A stretch of 64,000 bases of DNA, from the NCBI RefSeq assembly GCF_026719705.1, contig NZ_JAPPRR010000001.1, positions 1,713,255-1,777,254 of the forward strand, given 5' to 3'. Both the position numbers and the translations under genes were made by a program. A model generated the notes under the pieces. It was given only the letters and a program-made list of their open reading frames with translations, had not been told where the DNA came from and did not search any database. The first letter of the stretch is position 1, and each line of letters starts with the position of its first letter. This DNA is from Pseudokordiimonas caeni. Its GTDB lineage: Bacteria > Pseudomonadota > Alphaproteobacteria > Sphingomonadales > Kordiimonadaceae. This document shows positions 20,649 to 28,666 of the stretch, piece after piece.

Positions 20649-22991
20649 TCAGAACTCCAGACCGGCACTCAGGAACCAGGTGCGTTTCCGGGCATAGATG
20701 ATTTCCGCATAACCGGTCGCCGTCGAGAGCGACGAGTTGCCCGCCACCGGATAAAGCTCGTCGGTCAGGTTCTCGATCCCGAACGTCAGGTTCCAGCCCC
20801 CCTCGCGCTCGGCAAGCCGGAGCGAGGCGTTGACAAGCGTTACACCCTTGTCCTGCGCGACCTCGATGCTGTTCGCAGCATCGAAGAACTGGGACGCGGT
20901 GTAGGACAGGTCAACCCGCGGGGTCAGTTCAAGATCGCCAGACAGCGGGAAGACATAGCTCACCCCGATATTGCCTTTCCATTTGGGCGTGAAGGGCAAG
21001 CGGTTGTCCGGGCCGACAGTCGCCGTGGTGCCGGGCACCTCGGTAATCTCGTCGATCTTGCTGTCCAGATAGCCGAGGCTGCCTTCGATCATGAACCGGT
21101 CGGTCGGCACGAAAGCCATCTCAAGCTCTGCCCCGTCGATCGTTGCCGAGCCTGCGTTGAACAGCAGCGGCACCACGCCAAGGCGGTAGATGAGCTGGAT
21201 ATCCTTGTATTTGGTGTGGAAAATCGCACCGTTCAGGCGGAAGACCCGGTTGACGTCTGCCTTGAAGCCTGCCTCCAGGTTGGTGGCGCGTTCCTCATCG
21301 AATGCAATCGGCAAAAAGCCCGGAGGCGGTGCGTTGTAGCGCTGGTTATAGCCACCGCTCTTGAAACCCTGCGACCAGCTTGCGTAAGTCATCAGCGAGT
21401 CAGACCAGCGATACTGTGCCTTGACCGTGCCCGTCATGGAGGAGAAATCCGTCTCGAACAGATCGGGCTCCACGAACAAGGTCGGCGTGCTGGATGGCAG
21501 CGGATCGGGATCCGGCAGGGTCGACGGGAAGATGTTGAAGGCGATGAGCTGCATCCCCTTCGTTTCCTCCGTATAGCGCAACCCGCCAGAAACCGAGAAG
21601 CGGTCGGACACATCATAAGTCCATTCCGTGAACCCGGCCCAGCTTTCGGTGCTGAGGTCCACAATCTGCAGGTCGCGTGAGCCTACACTTCCGGCAGCAA
21701 CGGCACCCGGAGGGGCCCCGAGGAAGACTGTTACATAGTCATTGGTGTCTTCATCAAAATAATAGAGACCAGCCACACCGTGCAGCGCACCGAACTCGAA
21801 CAGCGCCTGGAACTCTTGGCTAAACTGCTTGCTCACGCTCGAATAGTCGGTGGTCAGGATCGTGAACGGCGTGTTATCGGCATCCCGGACGCCGGACCAG
21901 GTAAGATCCCTGTATGCCGTGACCGACTTCAGCGAGAGATTGTCATTGACCGTCCAATCGATAACGCCGGAAAGGCCCCAGTTCTCGGTCTTGCTGCTCA
22001 CATTTGCGTTGCCGCCGTTCGTGAACGGCCCGAGGTTCCAGAAATTGTTGGCGCACCGCGGATCATTGATCTCTGGCGTGCTCGGCGGCGGGAACGTTGC
22101 CCCCGGACACCCCGCACCAACACTGACGGCCGCGACGAACGCCGCATTGGGATTGATTTCCTTGAACACGAACGGCGAACCGTTCTCGTCGGCCTTGCTA
22201 TAGTCAGCCCGAACGGTCACGGTGACATCTGCACTCGGCGTCCAGCGCAAAGCGCCCTTCAACGCCCAATTGTCGGTGTCACCAAGATCAAGGCCATCAA
22301 CGAGGCGGGTGACATAGCCGTCGCGCGTACGTCGGCTTACCGACACGCGGCTCTTCAAAGTTTCGCCAAGCGGCAGGTCAGCCGCAACCGAAAACTCGCG
22401 CTGATCGTCACTACCGATCCGCACTTTCGCGCTGCCGCCAAGTTCATCACCCGGCGTGTTGGAGGTCAGAATCACAGCGCCGCCGATCGTGTTGCGGCCG
22501 AAAAGCGTACCTTGCGGCCCACGGAGGATCTGCACGTTAGCGACATCATTGAAATCCATCGCGCCACCGACCGACCGGCCCATATAGACATCGTCCACAT
22601 AAATGCCAACGCCGGGATCAACGGCCCCTGTCGGGTCAACCTGCCCGATGCCGCGAATGAAGACCTGGGCCGCGGAGTTATTGCCCGAAAGCTGGCCGTA
22701 GCTTGTGAATTGCAGGCCCGGCGTGATGCGATCAAGGTCCGTCGTGCCGGTGATCTGCTGGCGCTCCAGCGCCTTTTCCGAGAAAGCAGATACGGCAATC
22801 GGCGTATCCTGCATGTTTTCTTCGCGCTTGCGCGCCGTCACCACGACTTCTTCGATCGTGATGACACCGGAATCTTCCTGCCCTGCCGCACTGGCAGCCG
22901 TTGCGGGCACCAGAAACGTGGCGGCCGCCATAACTGTGGATATGACATAAGTAGAACTGGCGCCGCGAAGGCGCGACTTGATGCTGGTCAT
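20649..22991 (-). CDS. TonB-dependent outer-membrane receptor
   Basis: The 780-residue protein begins with a cleavable signal peptide (MAAATFLVPATAASA). A TonB-box-like segment, EEVVVTARKREENMQDTPIAV, is followed by a plug domain to about residue 175 (ILRGPQGTLFGRNTIGGAV) and a 22-strand barrel ending in an aromatic residue (FLSAGLEF). GGGGAGGGG precedes the ATG. Receptors of this subfamily take up large or scarce ligands using the TonB-ExbBD system. Its position between the ferulate and vanillate genes suggests a lignin-derived aromatic or its conjugate, as shown for DdvT in SYK-6. The ligand is not known. Confidence 0.9.
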   Translation of the reverse strand: MTSIKSRLRGASSTYVISTVMAAATFLVPATAASAAGQEDSGVITIEEVVVTARKREENMQDTPIAVSAFSEKALERQQITGTTDLDRITPGLQFTSYGQLSGNNSAAQVFIRGIGQVDPTGAVDPGVGIYVDDVYMGRSVGGAMDFNDVANVQILRGPQGTLFGRNTIGGAVILTSNTPGDELGGSAKVRIGSDDQREFSVAADLPLGETLKSRVSVSRRTRDGYVTRLVDGLDLGDTDNWALKGALRWTPSADVTVTVRADYSKADENGSPFVFKEINPNAAFVAAVSVGAGCPGATFPPPSTPEINDPRCANNFWNLGPFTNGGNANVSSKTENWGLSGVIDWTVNDNLSLKSVTAYRDLTWSGVRDADNTPFTILTTDYSSVSKQFSQEFQALFEFGALHGVAGLYYFDEDTNDYVTVFLGAPPGAVAAGSVGSRDLQIVDLSTESWAGFTEWTYDVSDRFSVSGGLRYTEETKGMQLIAFNIFPSTLPDPDPLPSSTPTLFVEPDLFETDFSSMTGTVKAQYRWSDSLMTYASWSQGFKSGGYNQRYNAPPPGFLPIAFDEERATNLEAGFKADVNRVFRLNGAIFHTKYKDIQLIYRLGVVPLLFNAGSATIDGAELEMAFVPTDRFMIEGSLGYLDSKIDEITEVPGTTATVGPDNRLPFTPKWKGNIGVSYVFPLSGDLELTPRVDLSYTASQFFDAANSIEVAQDKGVTLVNASLRLAEREGGWNLTFGIENLTDELYPVAGNSSLSTATGYAEIIYARKRTWFLSAGLEF

Positions 22992-23136
22992 GGACCCCTC
23001 CCCAATTGTTCCGCATCTCCCCTGCAGACCAGCCGGCTGCTATATTCCCTCAAAGCAACCATCGCCTGTCGAAGAGACCGCACCGAACACCCTCCCTGGC
23101 AGTCGGTTCGAAAATAGTATGACTAGGATACTGTCT

Positions 23137-23161
23137 GCATGCAATACTATTTATTGCATGC
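23137..23161. promoter_or_regulatory. Inverted repeat, probable operator of the TonB receptor
   Basis: GCATGCAATA (23137-23146) and TATTGCATGC (23152-23161) are a perfect 10-bp inverted repeat around five bases. A second, wider pair, ATAGTAT (about 23114) and ATACTAT (about 23144), overlaps it. The site lies about 150 bases before the receptor start codon. The regulator is unknown; the sequence differs from the VanR, LacI and MarR palindromes nearby. Confidence 0.55.
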
Positions 23162-23240
23162 CTTGATCAGAAACGGCATGGATATGTACTGAATGGTCGC
23201 AATTGTGCGCCTGAACGACAGGAATCGGCCTTTTCCGACA

Positions 23241-23264
23241 CTGGTGTTCGGCTTCCGAAACCAG
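23241..23264 (-). terminator. Possible vanA terminator hairpin
   Basis: CTGGTGTTCGG and CCGAAACCAG pair with one bulged base and a 3-base loop, about 50 bases beyond the vanA stop codon. There is no clear T-run, so this is a weak call. Confidence 0.35.
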
Positions 23265-23312
23265 CGCCGGTAACATCCCGACCGACATCAAGCCAGCAAG
23301 GAGCGTAACCCG

Positions 23313-24374
23313 TCAGGCACCAACAGCCGCTTTGGTGTCGCCGGCGGCAGCCTGTTCGGCCTTGAGCTTGCGGGACAGAATTCCCCGCGCACGCACGCCG
23401 CCGGCATCGATATTGAGCCCGAGAAGGCGACGATCCGGATAGGCCAGCAGGTTGGCTTGCTGGCGTTCGAGCATCTCGAGATCTTCGCTGAATATTTTGC
23501 CCTGCCCTTCGCGGATGCTATCGGTGATCGCCTGATCATCGGGCTTGAAGCGGCGCGCCATCCCCCAGAAATACCAGTGCGAGGTTTCGGTTTCCGGCGT
23601 GATGAAATCGACCACAATGCTGGACGCTTTGACATCATCGGGTGCGTCATAGCCCCCATGCCCGGCGTGGGCGACCCCGACCTCGATCATCACATGGCTT
23701 GGCGGGGTGAAGCGGCAGATTTGCCACCGGTCGACAGGCTTGTCATCAGCAAGGCCATTGGCCCGAAGCGCCATCCGCCAGAAGGGGGGCGCCATCACAT
23801 TTTCCATGTGGCGGCTGGTGATGACCTGCTCCCCTTCGATGCTGGTCGTGGGTGCAGCTTCGTCGATCTCCTTCTGGCCGATGCTGTTTGCATGCACATA
23901 GGTCTCATGCGTCAGATCCATCAGATTGTCGATCATCAGGCGATAGTCACACTGGATATGGAAGCGCCCGCCACCATAAGCCCATGCAGGATCATCCGCC
24001 CATTCGAGATGATGGATAAGGCTGGTATCAGCCAGCTCGCGTTGGCCGGGCCACACCCAGATGAAGCCATAGCGTTCCTCTACAGCGAAGGACCGGATGC
24101 GCGGAAAGCCATCGACACGCTGCCCGGGCATCGCGAGCGTCGCGCCGTCGCACCCCATGGTCAGCCCGTGATAGCCGCACACAAGCTTCCCGTCCCGGAC
24201 CGTACCGAGCGACAGGGGCGCACCGCGATGTGGGCAGAAATCCTCCACCGCCGCCACCCGGCCACCTTCACCGCGATAGAAGACGATCTTCTCGCCGCAG
24301 ATCTGACGCCCCAAAGGCCCCTCGGCGATTTCATCCGGCGTGCAGGCCACGTACCAGGCATTCTTCAGGAACAT
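23313..24374 (-). CDS. vanA: Vanillate O-demethylase, Rieske oxygenase subunit
   Basis: VanA converts vanillate to protocatechuate and formaldehyde (EC 1.14.13.82), linking the fer genes to LigAB. The 353-residue protein has the Rieske [2Fe-2S] ligands Cys47/His49 (CPHRG) and Cys66/His69 (CGYHG). The mononuclear iron motif DNLMDLTHETYVH lies near 160, followed by the vanillate-demethylase type C-terminus. I start at the ATG at 24374 (MFLKNAWYVA) preceded by GGGAGA. VanA needs an electron-transfer partner, normally VanB encoded next door; no vanB is present anywhere in the window. Its promoter carries VanR operators. Confidence 0.92.
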   Translation of the reverse strand: MFLKNAWYVACTPDEIAEGPLGRQICGEKIVFYRGEGGRVAAVEDFCPHRGAPLSLGTVRDGKLVCGYHGLTMGCDGATLAMPGQRVDGFPRIRSFAVEERYGFIWVWPGQRELADTSLIHHLEWADDPAWAYGGGRFHIQCDYRLMIDNLMDLTHETYVHANSIGQKEIDEAAPTTSIEGEQVITSRHMENVMAPPFWRMALRANGLADDKPVDRWQICRFTPPSHVMIEVGVAHAGHGGYDAPDDVKASSIVVDFITPETETSHWYFWGMARRFKPDDQAITDSIREGQGKIFSEDLEMLERQQANLLAYPDRRLLGLNIDAGGVRARGILSRKLKAEQAAAGDTKAAVGA

Positions 24375-24392
24375 CTTGTCTCTCCCATCCAA

Positions 24393-24404
24393 ATTGGATC
24401 CAAT
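24393..24404. promoter_or_regulatory. VanR operator, proximal to vanA
   Basis: ATTGGATCCAAT is a perfect 12-bp palindrome identical to the published VanR operator of Caulobacter. It lies 18 bases before the vanA start codon, just downstream of a TTGACT (minus strand) -35-like element, where bound VanR would block transcription of vanA. Confidence 0.85.
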
Positions 24405-24445
24405 ATTTTGAATTTTTACCGATAGTCAACATATATTGACATTTT

Positions 24446-24455
24446 ATGGATCCAT
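24446..24455. promoter_or_regulatory. Second VanR-type operator, in the vanR promoter
   Basis: ATGGATCCAT repeats the GGATCC core of the VanR site. It lies between TTGACA (24436-24441) and AAAACT (24459-24464), a plausible plus-strand promoter for vanR. Two sites facing two divergent genes suggest that VanR represses both vanA and itself, with vanillate as inducer. Confidence 0.65.
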
Positions 24456-24528
24456 TACAAAACTGGCCGAGACATGAAGCTTCGTATCGGGGCATCATCC
24501 CTTCCGGACAGGAAAAGCGGAGAAACAC

Positions 24529-25221
24529 GTGCAAAAACCCGGCTCTCAGGTCATGGTGACGCTTCGGCAAATGATAGGTTCCGGCGAGCTCACTGCCGGC
24601 GAGAGGCTTGTCGAAACAGCGATTGCCGAACGGCTTGGTGTCTCGCGCATGCCCGTCCGCACGGCATTCCGCGAACTGGAGTCGGAGGGACTGCTGGTTC
24701 GTGCCGGCGTGCGCGGCTATATGGTCCGCCACTTCAGCTACAATGATATCGTCGATGCCGTTGAGGTTCGCGGCGTCCTTGAGGGGCTGGCCGTCCGCCA
24801 GCTTGGGGAACGCGGCCTTGATCAAGGGACAAAAAAGCAGCTGCGTGGATGCCTCGTGGAGGGCGACCGGCTCCTTGCCAAGGGCCATCTCGATGAGGGC
24901 GACGCTGAAGCCTATCATTCGATGAATGTCTGCTTCCATGAAACCATCGTCGCGGCGAGCGGCAACGCGGCAGTGGCAACGGCCCTCACCCGCAACGATC
25001 ACCTGCCCTTTGCCTCGGTGAAGGCCATGACGATCAACACGTCCGAAATGGAGCGCGAGTTTCGCCGGCTCAGCTATGCCCATATGCAACATCATGCCAT
25101 CGTAGACGCGCTTGAAGCCGGCCAGGCGGCCCGCGCCGAAGCCCTGATGCGGGAACATGCCGCCGCCGTGATCCGCTACACCGATTTGCTCCAGTCCGCT
25201 GATCCGGCCCCGAAGACCTGA
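24529..25221 (+). CDS. vanR: VanR, GntR/FadR-family vanillate-responsive repressor
   Basis: The 230-residue protein has an N-terminal GntR winged HTH (AERLGVSRMPVRTAFRELESEGLLVRAGVRGYMV, about 30-68) and a helical FCD effector domain after about 75 with His-rich positions (NVCFHE, HMQHH) that usually bind a metal. The start is GTG at 24529 after CGGAG. It is divergent from vanA, and the intervening region holds the Caulobacter-type VanR operator. Both facts make the VanR call strong. Confidence 0.88.
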   Translation: MQKPGSQVMVTLRQMIGSGELTAGERLVETAIAERLGVSRMPVRTAFRELESEGLLVRAGVRGYMVRHFSYNDIVDAVEVRGVLEGLAVRQLGERGLDQGTKKQLRGCLVEGDRLLAKGHLDEGDAEAYHSMNVCFHETIVAASGNAAVATALTRNDHLPFASVKAMTINTSEMEREFRRLSYAHMQHHAIVDALEAGQAARAEALMREHAAAVIRYTDLLQSADPAPKT

Positions 25222-25246
25222 CCGCTGCAACGTGACCGCTGCAACG
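25219..25246 (+). repeat. Perfect 14-bp tandem duplication over the vanR stop codon
   Basis: TGACCGCTGCAACG is repeated twice without a gap. The first copy begins with the vanR stop codon. It looks like a recent slippage duplication; no function is apparent. Confidence 0.7.
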
Positions 25247-25354
25247 ATCCGCCTTGTGCCAGAGCGTTAGGCTGTTGCTCTTTGTGGTTGGTCACACTAA
25301 TGGTTATCAAAGGCTTGAGTTCAGCTTGGAAACCAGGATCTGCACGACGACCCT

Positions 25355-26380
25355 ATGCACGCGCGCCGCACAAAGATGACGATGTCGGAACTGGCACGAA
25401 TGGCCGGTGTGGATATCTCCACCGTGTCCCGTGCGCTCAGCGACAGCCCGCGGGTCAAGCCTGAGACCAAGAAATATATCCTCGAGGTCGCCGCTTCGAC
25501 GGGATATGTGATCAACACCTCCGCCCGCAGCTTGCGCCGCCAGACGAGCGAGGCCATCGGCCTTGTCATCCCCTTGCGGCCGGAATCCGGCCAGACCATT
25601 TCCGACCCGTTCTTTCTGGAAATGATCGCAGCGGTCGGCAACGCGGCTTCGGACGCTGGATATGACCTCATCGTCAACATGCCGAAGGAAAAAGAGAAGA
25701 TCGCAGAAAAGCGCCTTCTGGAAGCCGGCCGCGCCGATGGCCTGATCGTGATCGGACAAGCAGGCCTCAGCGCGCGCCTGCACGATCTCGGCCCCCTGAA
25801 GGACCGTGTCGTCGTCTGGGGCGGCAAGACGGAAGAAGACGAATATACACTCGTCGGCAGCGACAACCGCGAGGGCGGGCGGCTGGCAGCCGAACACCTT
25901 TTGTCTCTTGGCCGCCGCCGCATCCTTTTCGTCGGCAACATGGAATTGCCGGAGGTGTTACTGCGCTACTCCGGGCTGCAGGACGCCTATCGGGTTATGG
26001 GGTTGCGACACCCGTCAGAGCTGGTCCTGGGGCTTGATTTCGGGGCACAGAACGCATTCGAGAAAAGCCTCGAATTCATCGATAGCGGAAAACAGTTTGA
26101 CGCTATCTTTGCCGCATCCGATGTGCTTGCGATCGCGGCCCTGCATGCGGTCAATGCGCGGGGCATGAGCGTGCCGCAGGATGTGGCGATTGTCGGTTAT
26201 GACAATATCAGCCACTCGACCATGGTTGTCCCGCACCTGACCACCATCGACCAGAGCATCAAACAGGGCGGTGAGATCATGGTGGACCTGCTGCTGCGGA
26301 AACTGGCGGGGGAAGAGGTTCACTCGCAAGTGACCCCGACCCGCCTTGTGGTGCGCCAGTCAACCGTCGCCGCAGGCTGA
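25355..26380 (+). CDS. LacI-family transcriptional regulator
   Basis: The 341-residue repressor has an N-terminal LacI HTH (MSELARMAGVDISTVSRALSD, about 10-30, with the hinge helix sequence SARSLRRQTSEAIGLVIP) and a periplasmic-binding-protein-like sugar domain. The start at 25355 gives seven extra residues; an ATG at 25376 is equally possible. It is followed by a kinase, permease, glycosidase, esterases and receptor, and palindromes of LacI type with a central CG occur before the kinase/permease pair and before the receptor at 35254. I infer that it controls them; the effector is probably a sugar or sugar phosphate. Confidence 0.88.
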   Translation: MHARRTKMTMSELARMAGVDISTVSRALSDSPRVKPETKKYILEVAASTGYVINTSARSLRRQTSEAIGLVIPLRPESGQTISDPFFLEMIAAVGNAASDAGYDLIVNMPKEKEKIAEKRLLEAGRADGLIVIGQAGLSARLHDLGPLKDRVVVWGGKTEEDEYTLVGSDNREGGRLAAEHLLSLGRRRILFVGNMELPEVLLRYSGLQDAYRVMGLRHPSELVLGLDFGAQNAFEKSLEFIDSGKQFDAIFAASDVLAIAALHAVNARGMSVPQDVAIVGYDNISHSTMVVPHLTTIDQSIKQGGEIMVDLLLRKLAGEEVHSQVTPTRLVVRQSTVAAG

Positions 26381-26385
26381 CGACA

Positions 26386-27309
26386 TCAGCCCTCTGATCC
26401 ACGCATCGCGAGCAGAATACCGCCCATCAGGCCAGCGTCATCGCCAAGCCCCGGCGTCGTGATCAGTTCCGCGGTTGCCCTGTCCTTCACATAGCCATTC
26501 ATGAGCTTGTCGTAGGCTGTCCGAACCCTGTCGATCAGCCCCACCGCCAGAAGAATGCCGCCCCCCAGAATCACCCGCTCGACTCGAGCTGTCAGTACCA
26601 GCGCGAGGCAAGCCTGTGCCAGATAGTATGCCTCAATCTCCCACGCCAGATGGTCGGCCGGTAGTAGCCCCGGATCGCCGAAGCGGTCCTGAAGTGCCTT
26701 TGCGCTGGCCAGTCCTTCAAGACAGTCGCCGTGAAAGACGCAACTTCCGGGGAAGCCCGCATCCTGCGGGTGGCGCTGCAGGCGGATATGTCCGAATTCG
26801 GGATGAACAGGATGCCCGAGCAGGCGACCGCCTGTATAGATGCCCGCCCCGATTCCGGTACCAACAGTCACATAGGCGGCGCTGGCACATCCCCTGGCCA
26901 CCCCCCACTCCATTTCCGCAAGCAAGGCGCCGTTCACATCGGTTTCGATATGGACCGGCACACCGAGGGCGGCATGCAACCTTCCCCGAAGATCGCAAAG
27001 TGCCCAGCCGGGCTTCGGTGTATCCAGAATAGTGCCGTAACTTTCAGATGCAGGGTCGATATCGACGGGCCCGAAAGATGCCACACCAAGCCTGGTCATC
27101 GTGGCATGGTGCGTGGCCATCGCCCCCCTGAAAAAGGCAGCCACCGCCACGATGGTCAGATCCGGCCCGTTCACCGGGACACGCTTGCGTGCGATAATTT
27201 TCCCGTCCAGCCCCGCCAACGCACATTTGAAGGTCGTGCCGCCGGCATCAATGCCACCGAGCACCTGTTTCCGCTCATCTTCGCTCAAATTCATCCCCTC
27301 CGGCCCCAT
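26386..27309 (-). CDS. ROK-family sugar kinase, fructokinase-like
   Basis: The 307-residue protein starts with the phosphate-binding motif GIDAGGTTFKC (19-29). It carries the ROK zinc signature: HPEFGHI followed by CVFHGDCLEGLAS. The FHGDCLEG form is the one found in bacterial fructokinases rather than glucokinases. It is divergent from the MFS permease, and LacI-type operators lie between. Fructokinase activity fits the sucrose/fructan-type glycosidase at 28667. The start is uncertain: ATG at 27309 or 27294, the latter lying directly after GGAGGGG. Confidence 0.85.
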   Translation of the reverse strand: MGPEGMNLSEDERKQVLGGIDAGGTTFKCALAGLDGKIIARKRVPVNGPDLTIVAVAAFFRGAMATHHATMTRLGVASFGPVDIDPASESYGTILDTPKPGWALCDLRGRLHAALGVPVHIETDVNGALLAEMEWGVARGCASAAYVTVGTGIGAGIYTGGRLLGHPVHPEFGHIRLQRHPQDAGFPGSCVFHGDCLEGLASAKALQDRFGDPGLLPADHLAWEIEAYYLAQACLALVLTARVERVILGGGILLAVGLIDRVRTAYDKLMNGYVKDRATAELITTPGLGDDAGLMGGILLAMRGSEG

Positions 27310-27334
27310 ATGGAAATATCAGCAAATGCCTTTG

Positions 27335-27371
27335 TACAATCGTTTGTATTATGGCATTGCAAACGTTTGTA
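27335..27371. promoter_or_regulatory. Paired LacI-type operators in the kinase/permease divergent promoter
   Basis: TACAATCGTTTGTA (27335-27348) and TGCAAACGTTTGTA (27358-27371) are 14-base palindromes with a central CG, centres 23 bases apart. On the minus strand TTGTAC, 17 bases and TAATAC form a promoter for the kinase whose -35 is covered by the right-hand site. Two similar sites precede the receptor at 35254, so these probably bind the LacI protein encoded at 25355. Confidence 0.75.
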
Positions 27372-27406
27372 CAATAGTGCAATAGTCCTCCGGGGAGGGA
27401 CCATAC

Positions 27407-28651
27407 ATGACGCACGTTTCCGCGCCGAGACCATCGGCCAATGCCACAATCATATCTGCATTAACCTATGGCATGTTCTTTCTGTTTGCCATGACGACCG
27501 ATGCAGTTGGCGAGATCATCCGGATCGCCAAGGTGGAGATGGCCCTGTCGAACACAGAAGCCAGCGCCTTTCACTGGGCCAGCATGATCGCGATTGCGGC
27601 AAGCGGTCTGGGGCTTGGCTTCCTCGCGGATCGTTTCGGCCGCAAGCCCGTCATCATTCTGGGCCTCGGCGTCTATCTGGTGGCAAACGCCAGCTTCATG
27701 CTCGGCCAGTCGTTCTATCTCTATCTTTCGCTACTCTTTATCTCGGGGCTCGCAATCGGTGTTTTCAAGACCGCTGCCCTCGCCCTGATTGGCGATATCT
27801 CGCATTCCACTGAAGATCACACCGTGCGGATGAACAAGGTGGAAGGTTTCTTCGGTGTCGGCGCGATCATGGGGCCAATGCTGGTGGTCGTACTGACAGG
27901 ACAGGGTTTTTCCTGGACCCACCTTTACGGGATCGCGGCCACGCTTTGTGCCCTCATGGTCATCATCGCTGCCCTCACCCGCTACCCCGAAAAAGCGGCT
28001 CCATCGGAAACGCCGGCTTCCCTGTCGCGCAGCCTTTCCTTCCTGCGCGACCGCTATGCGCTCGGCTTTTCGCTTGCCATCGCCCTTTATGTCGCATGTG
28101 AAGTTGCCATCTTCGTCTGGCTGCCAACCTTCCTTGACGGCTTCGTCAGCGACGGCCTCGCTGGCCATTTTGCTGCCTATGCCGTGATGATCTTCTTCAC
28201 TTTGCGGGCGGCTGGCCGGTTCCTCGGCGCCTATGTGCTCCAGAAGGCCGACTGGACAATTGTCCTTCTGGTGTTCACCTCGCTCATCTTTGCCTGTTTC
28301 GCGCTGAGTGTGCTGATGGGCCGGGAAGTTGCCGTGTATCTCTTGCCCCTTTCCGGGCTTTTCATGTCGGTCATCTACCCGACCCTGAATTCGAAAGGGA
28401 TCAGCTGTTTCCCGAAGGCCGATCACGGCGCCGTTGCCGGGCTCATCCTGTTTTTCACAGCGCTTTCGGCGGCTTTTTCGCCGCTCGCGATGGCCTTTGT
28501 CAGCGACAGCTTCGGCGCAGGCGACATGCGGATCGGCTTTGTTCTGGCAACGGCTTTCGCTGCCGCCCTTTGCGCCGGAGCCTTCTGGAACTGGCAGCGC
28601 AAGCCCGTGGAGACGGCGCTCGCCCAAGCCAATCGCCTTCAATATTCGTGA
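27407..28651 (+). CDS. MFS sugar permease
   Basis: The 414-residue protein has about twelve membrane segments and the MFS loop motif GFLADRFGRKP after helix 2. The general layout suggests a sugar:proton symporter. A strong GGGGAGGGA ribosome site precedes the ATG. It is transcribed from the operator-bearing promoter and heads the plus-strand run of permease, glycosidase and three hydrolases. Within that context it should import the sugar released in the periplasm, perhaps sucrose or another fructoside. Specificity is inferred. Confidence 0.82.
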   Translation: MTHVSAPRPSANATIISALTYGMFFLFAMTTDAVGEIIRIAKVEMALSNTEASAFHWASMIAIAASGLGLGFLADRFGRKPVIILGLGVYLVANASFMLGQSFYLYLSLLFISGLAIGVFKTAALALIGDISHSTEDHTVRMNKVEGFFGVGAIMGPMLVVVLTGQGFSWTHLYGIAATLCALMVIIAALTRYPEKAAPSETPASLSRSLSFLRDRYALGFSLAIALYVACEVAIFVWLPTFLDGFVSDGLAGHFAAYAVMIFFTLRAAGRFLGAYVLQKADWTIVLLVFTSLIFACFALSVLMGREVAVYLLPLSGLFMSVIYPTLNSKGISCFPKADHGAVAGLILFFTALSAAFSPLAMAFVSDSFGAGDMRIGFVLATAFAAALCAGAFWNWQRKPVETALAQANRLQYS

Positions 28652-28666
28652 TGGACAGGAACCTGC

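Larger units (their letters stand above)
22992..23312. other. Intergenic region upstream of the TonB receptor
   Basis: This 321-base gap separates vanA from the receptor gene, both on the minus strand. It contains the receptor promoter region with the palindrome at 23137-23161 and, nearer vanA, a hairpin at 23241-23264. No reading frame with coding character is seen. Confidence 0.6.

Noticed and set aside
21780-23117. Plus-strand open frame of about 445 codons
   Set aside because: Antisense to the TonB receptor; Arg/His-rich translation without family signatures.
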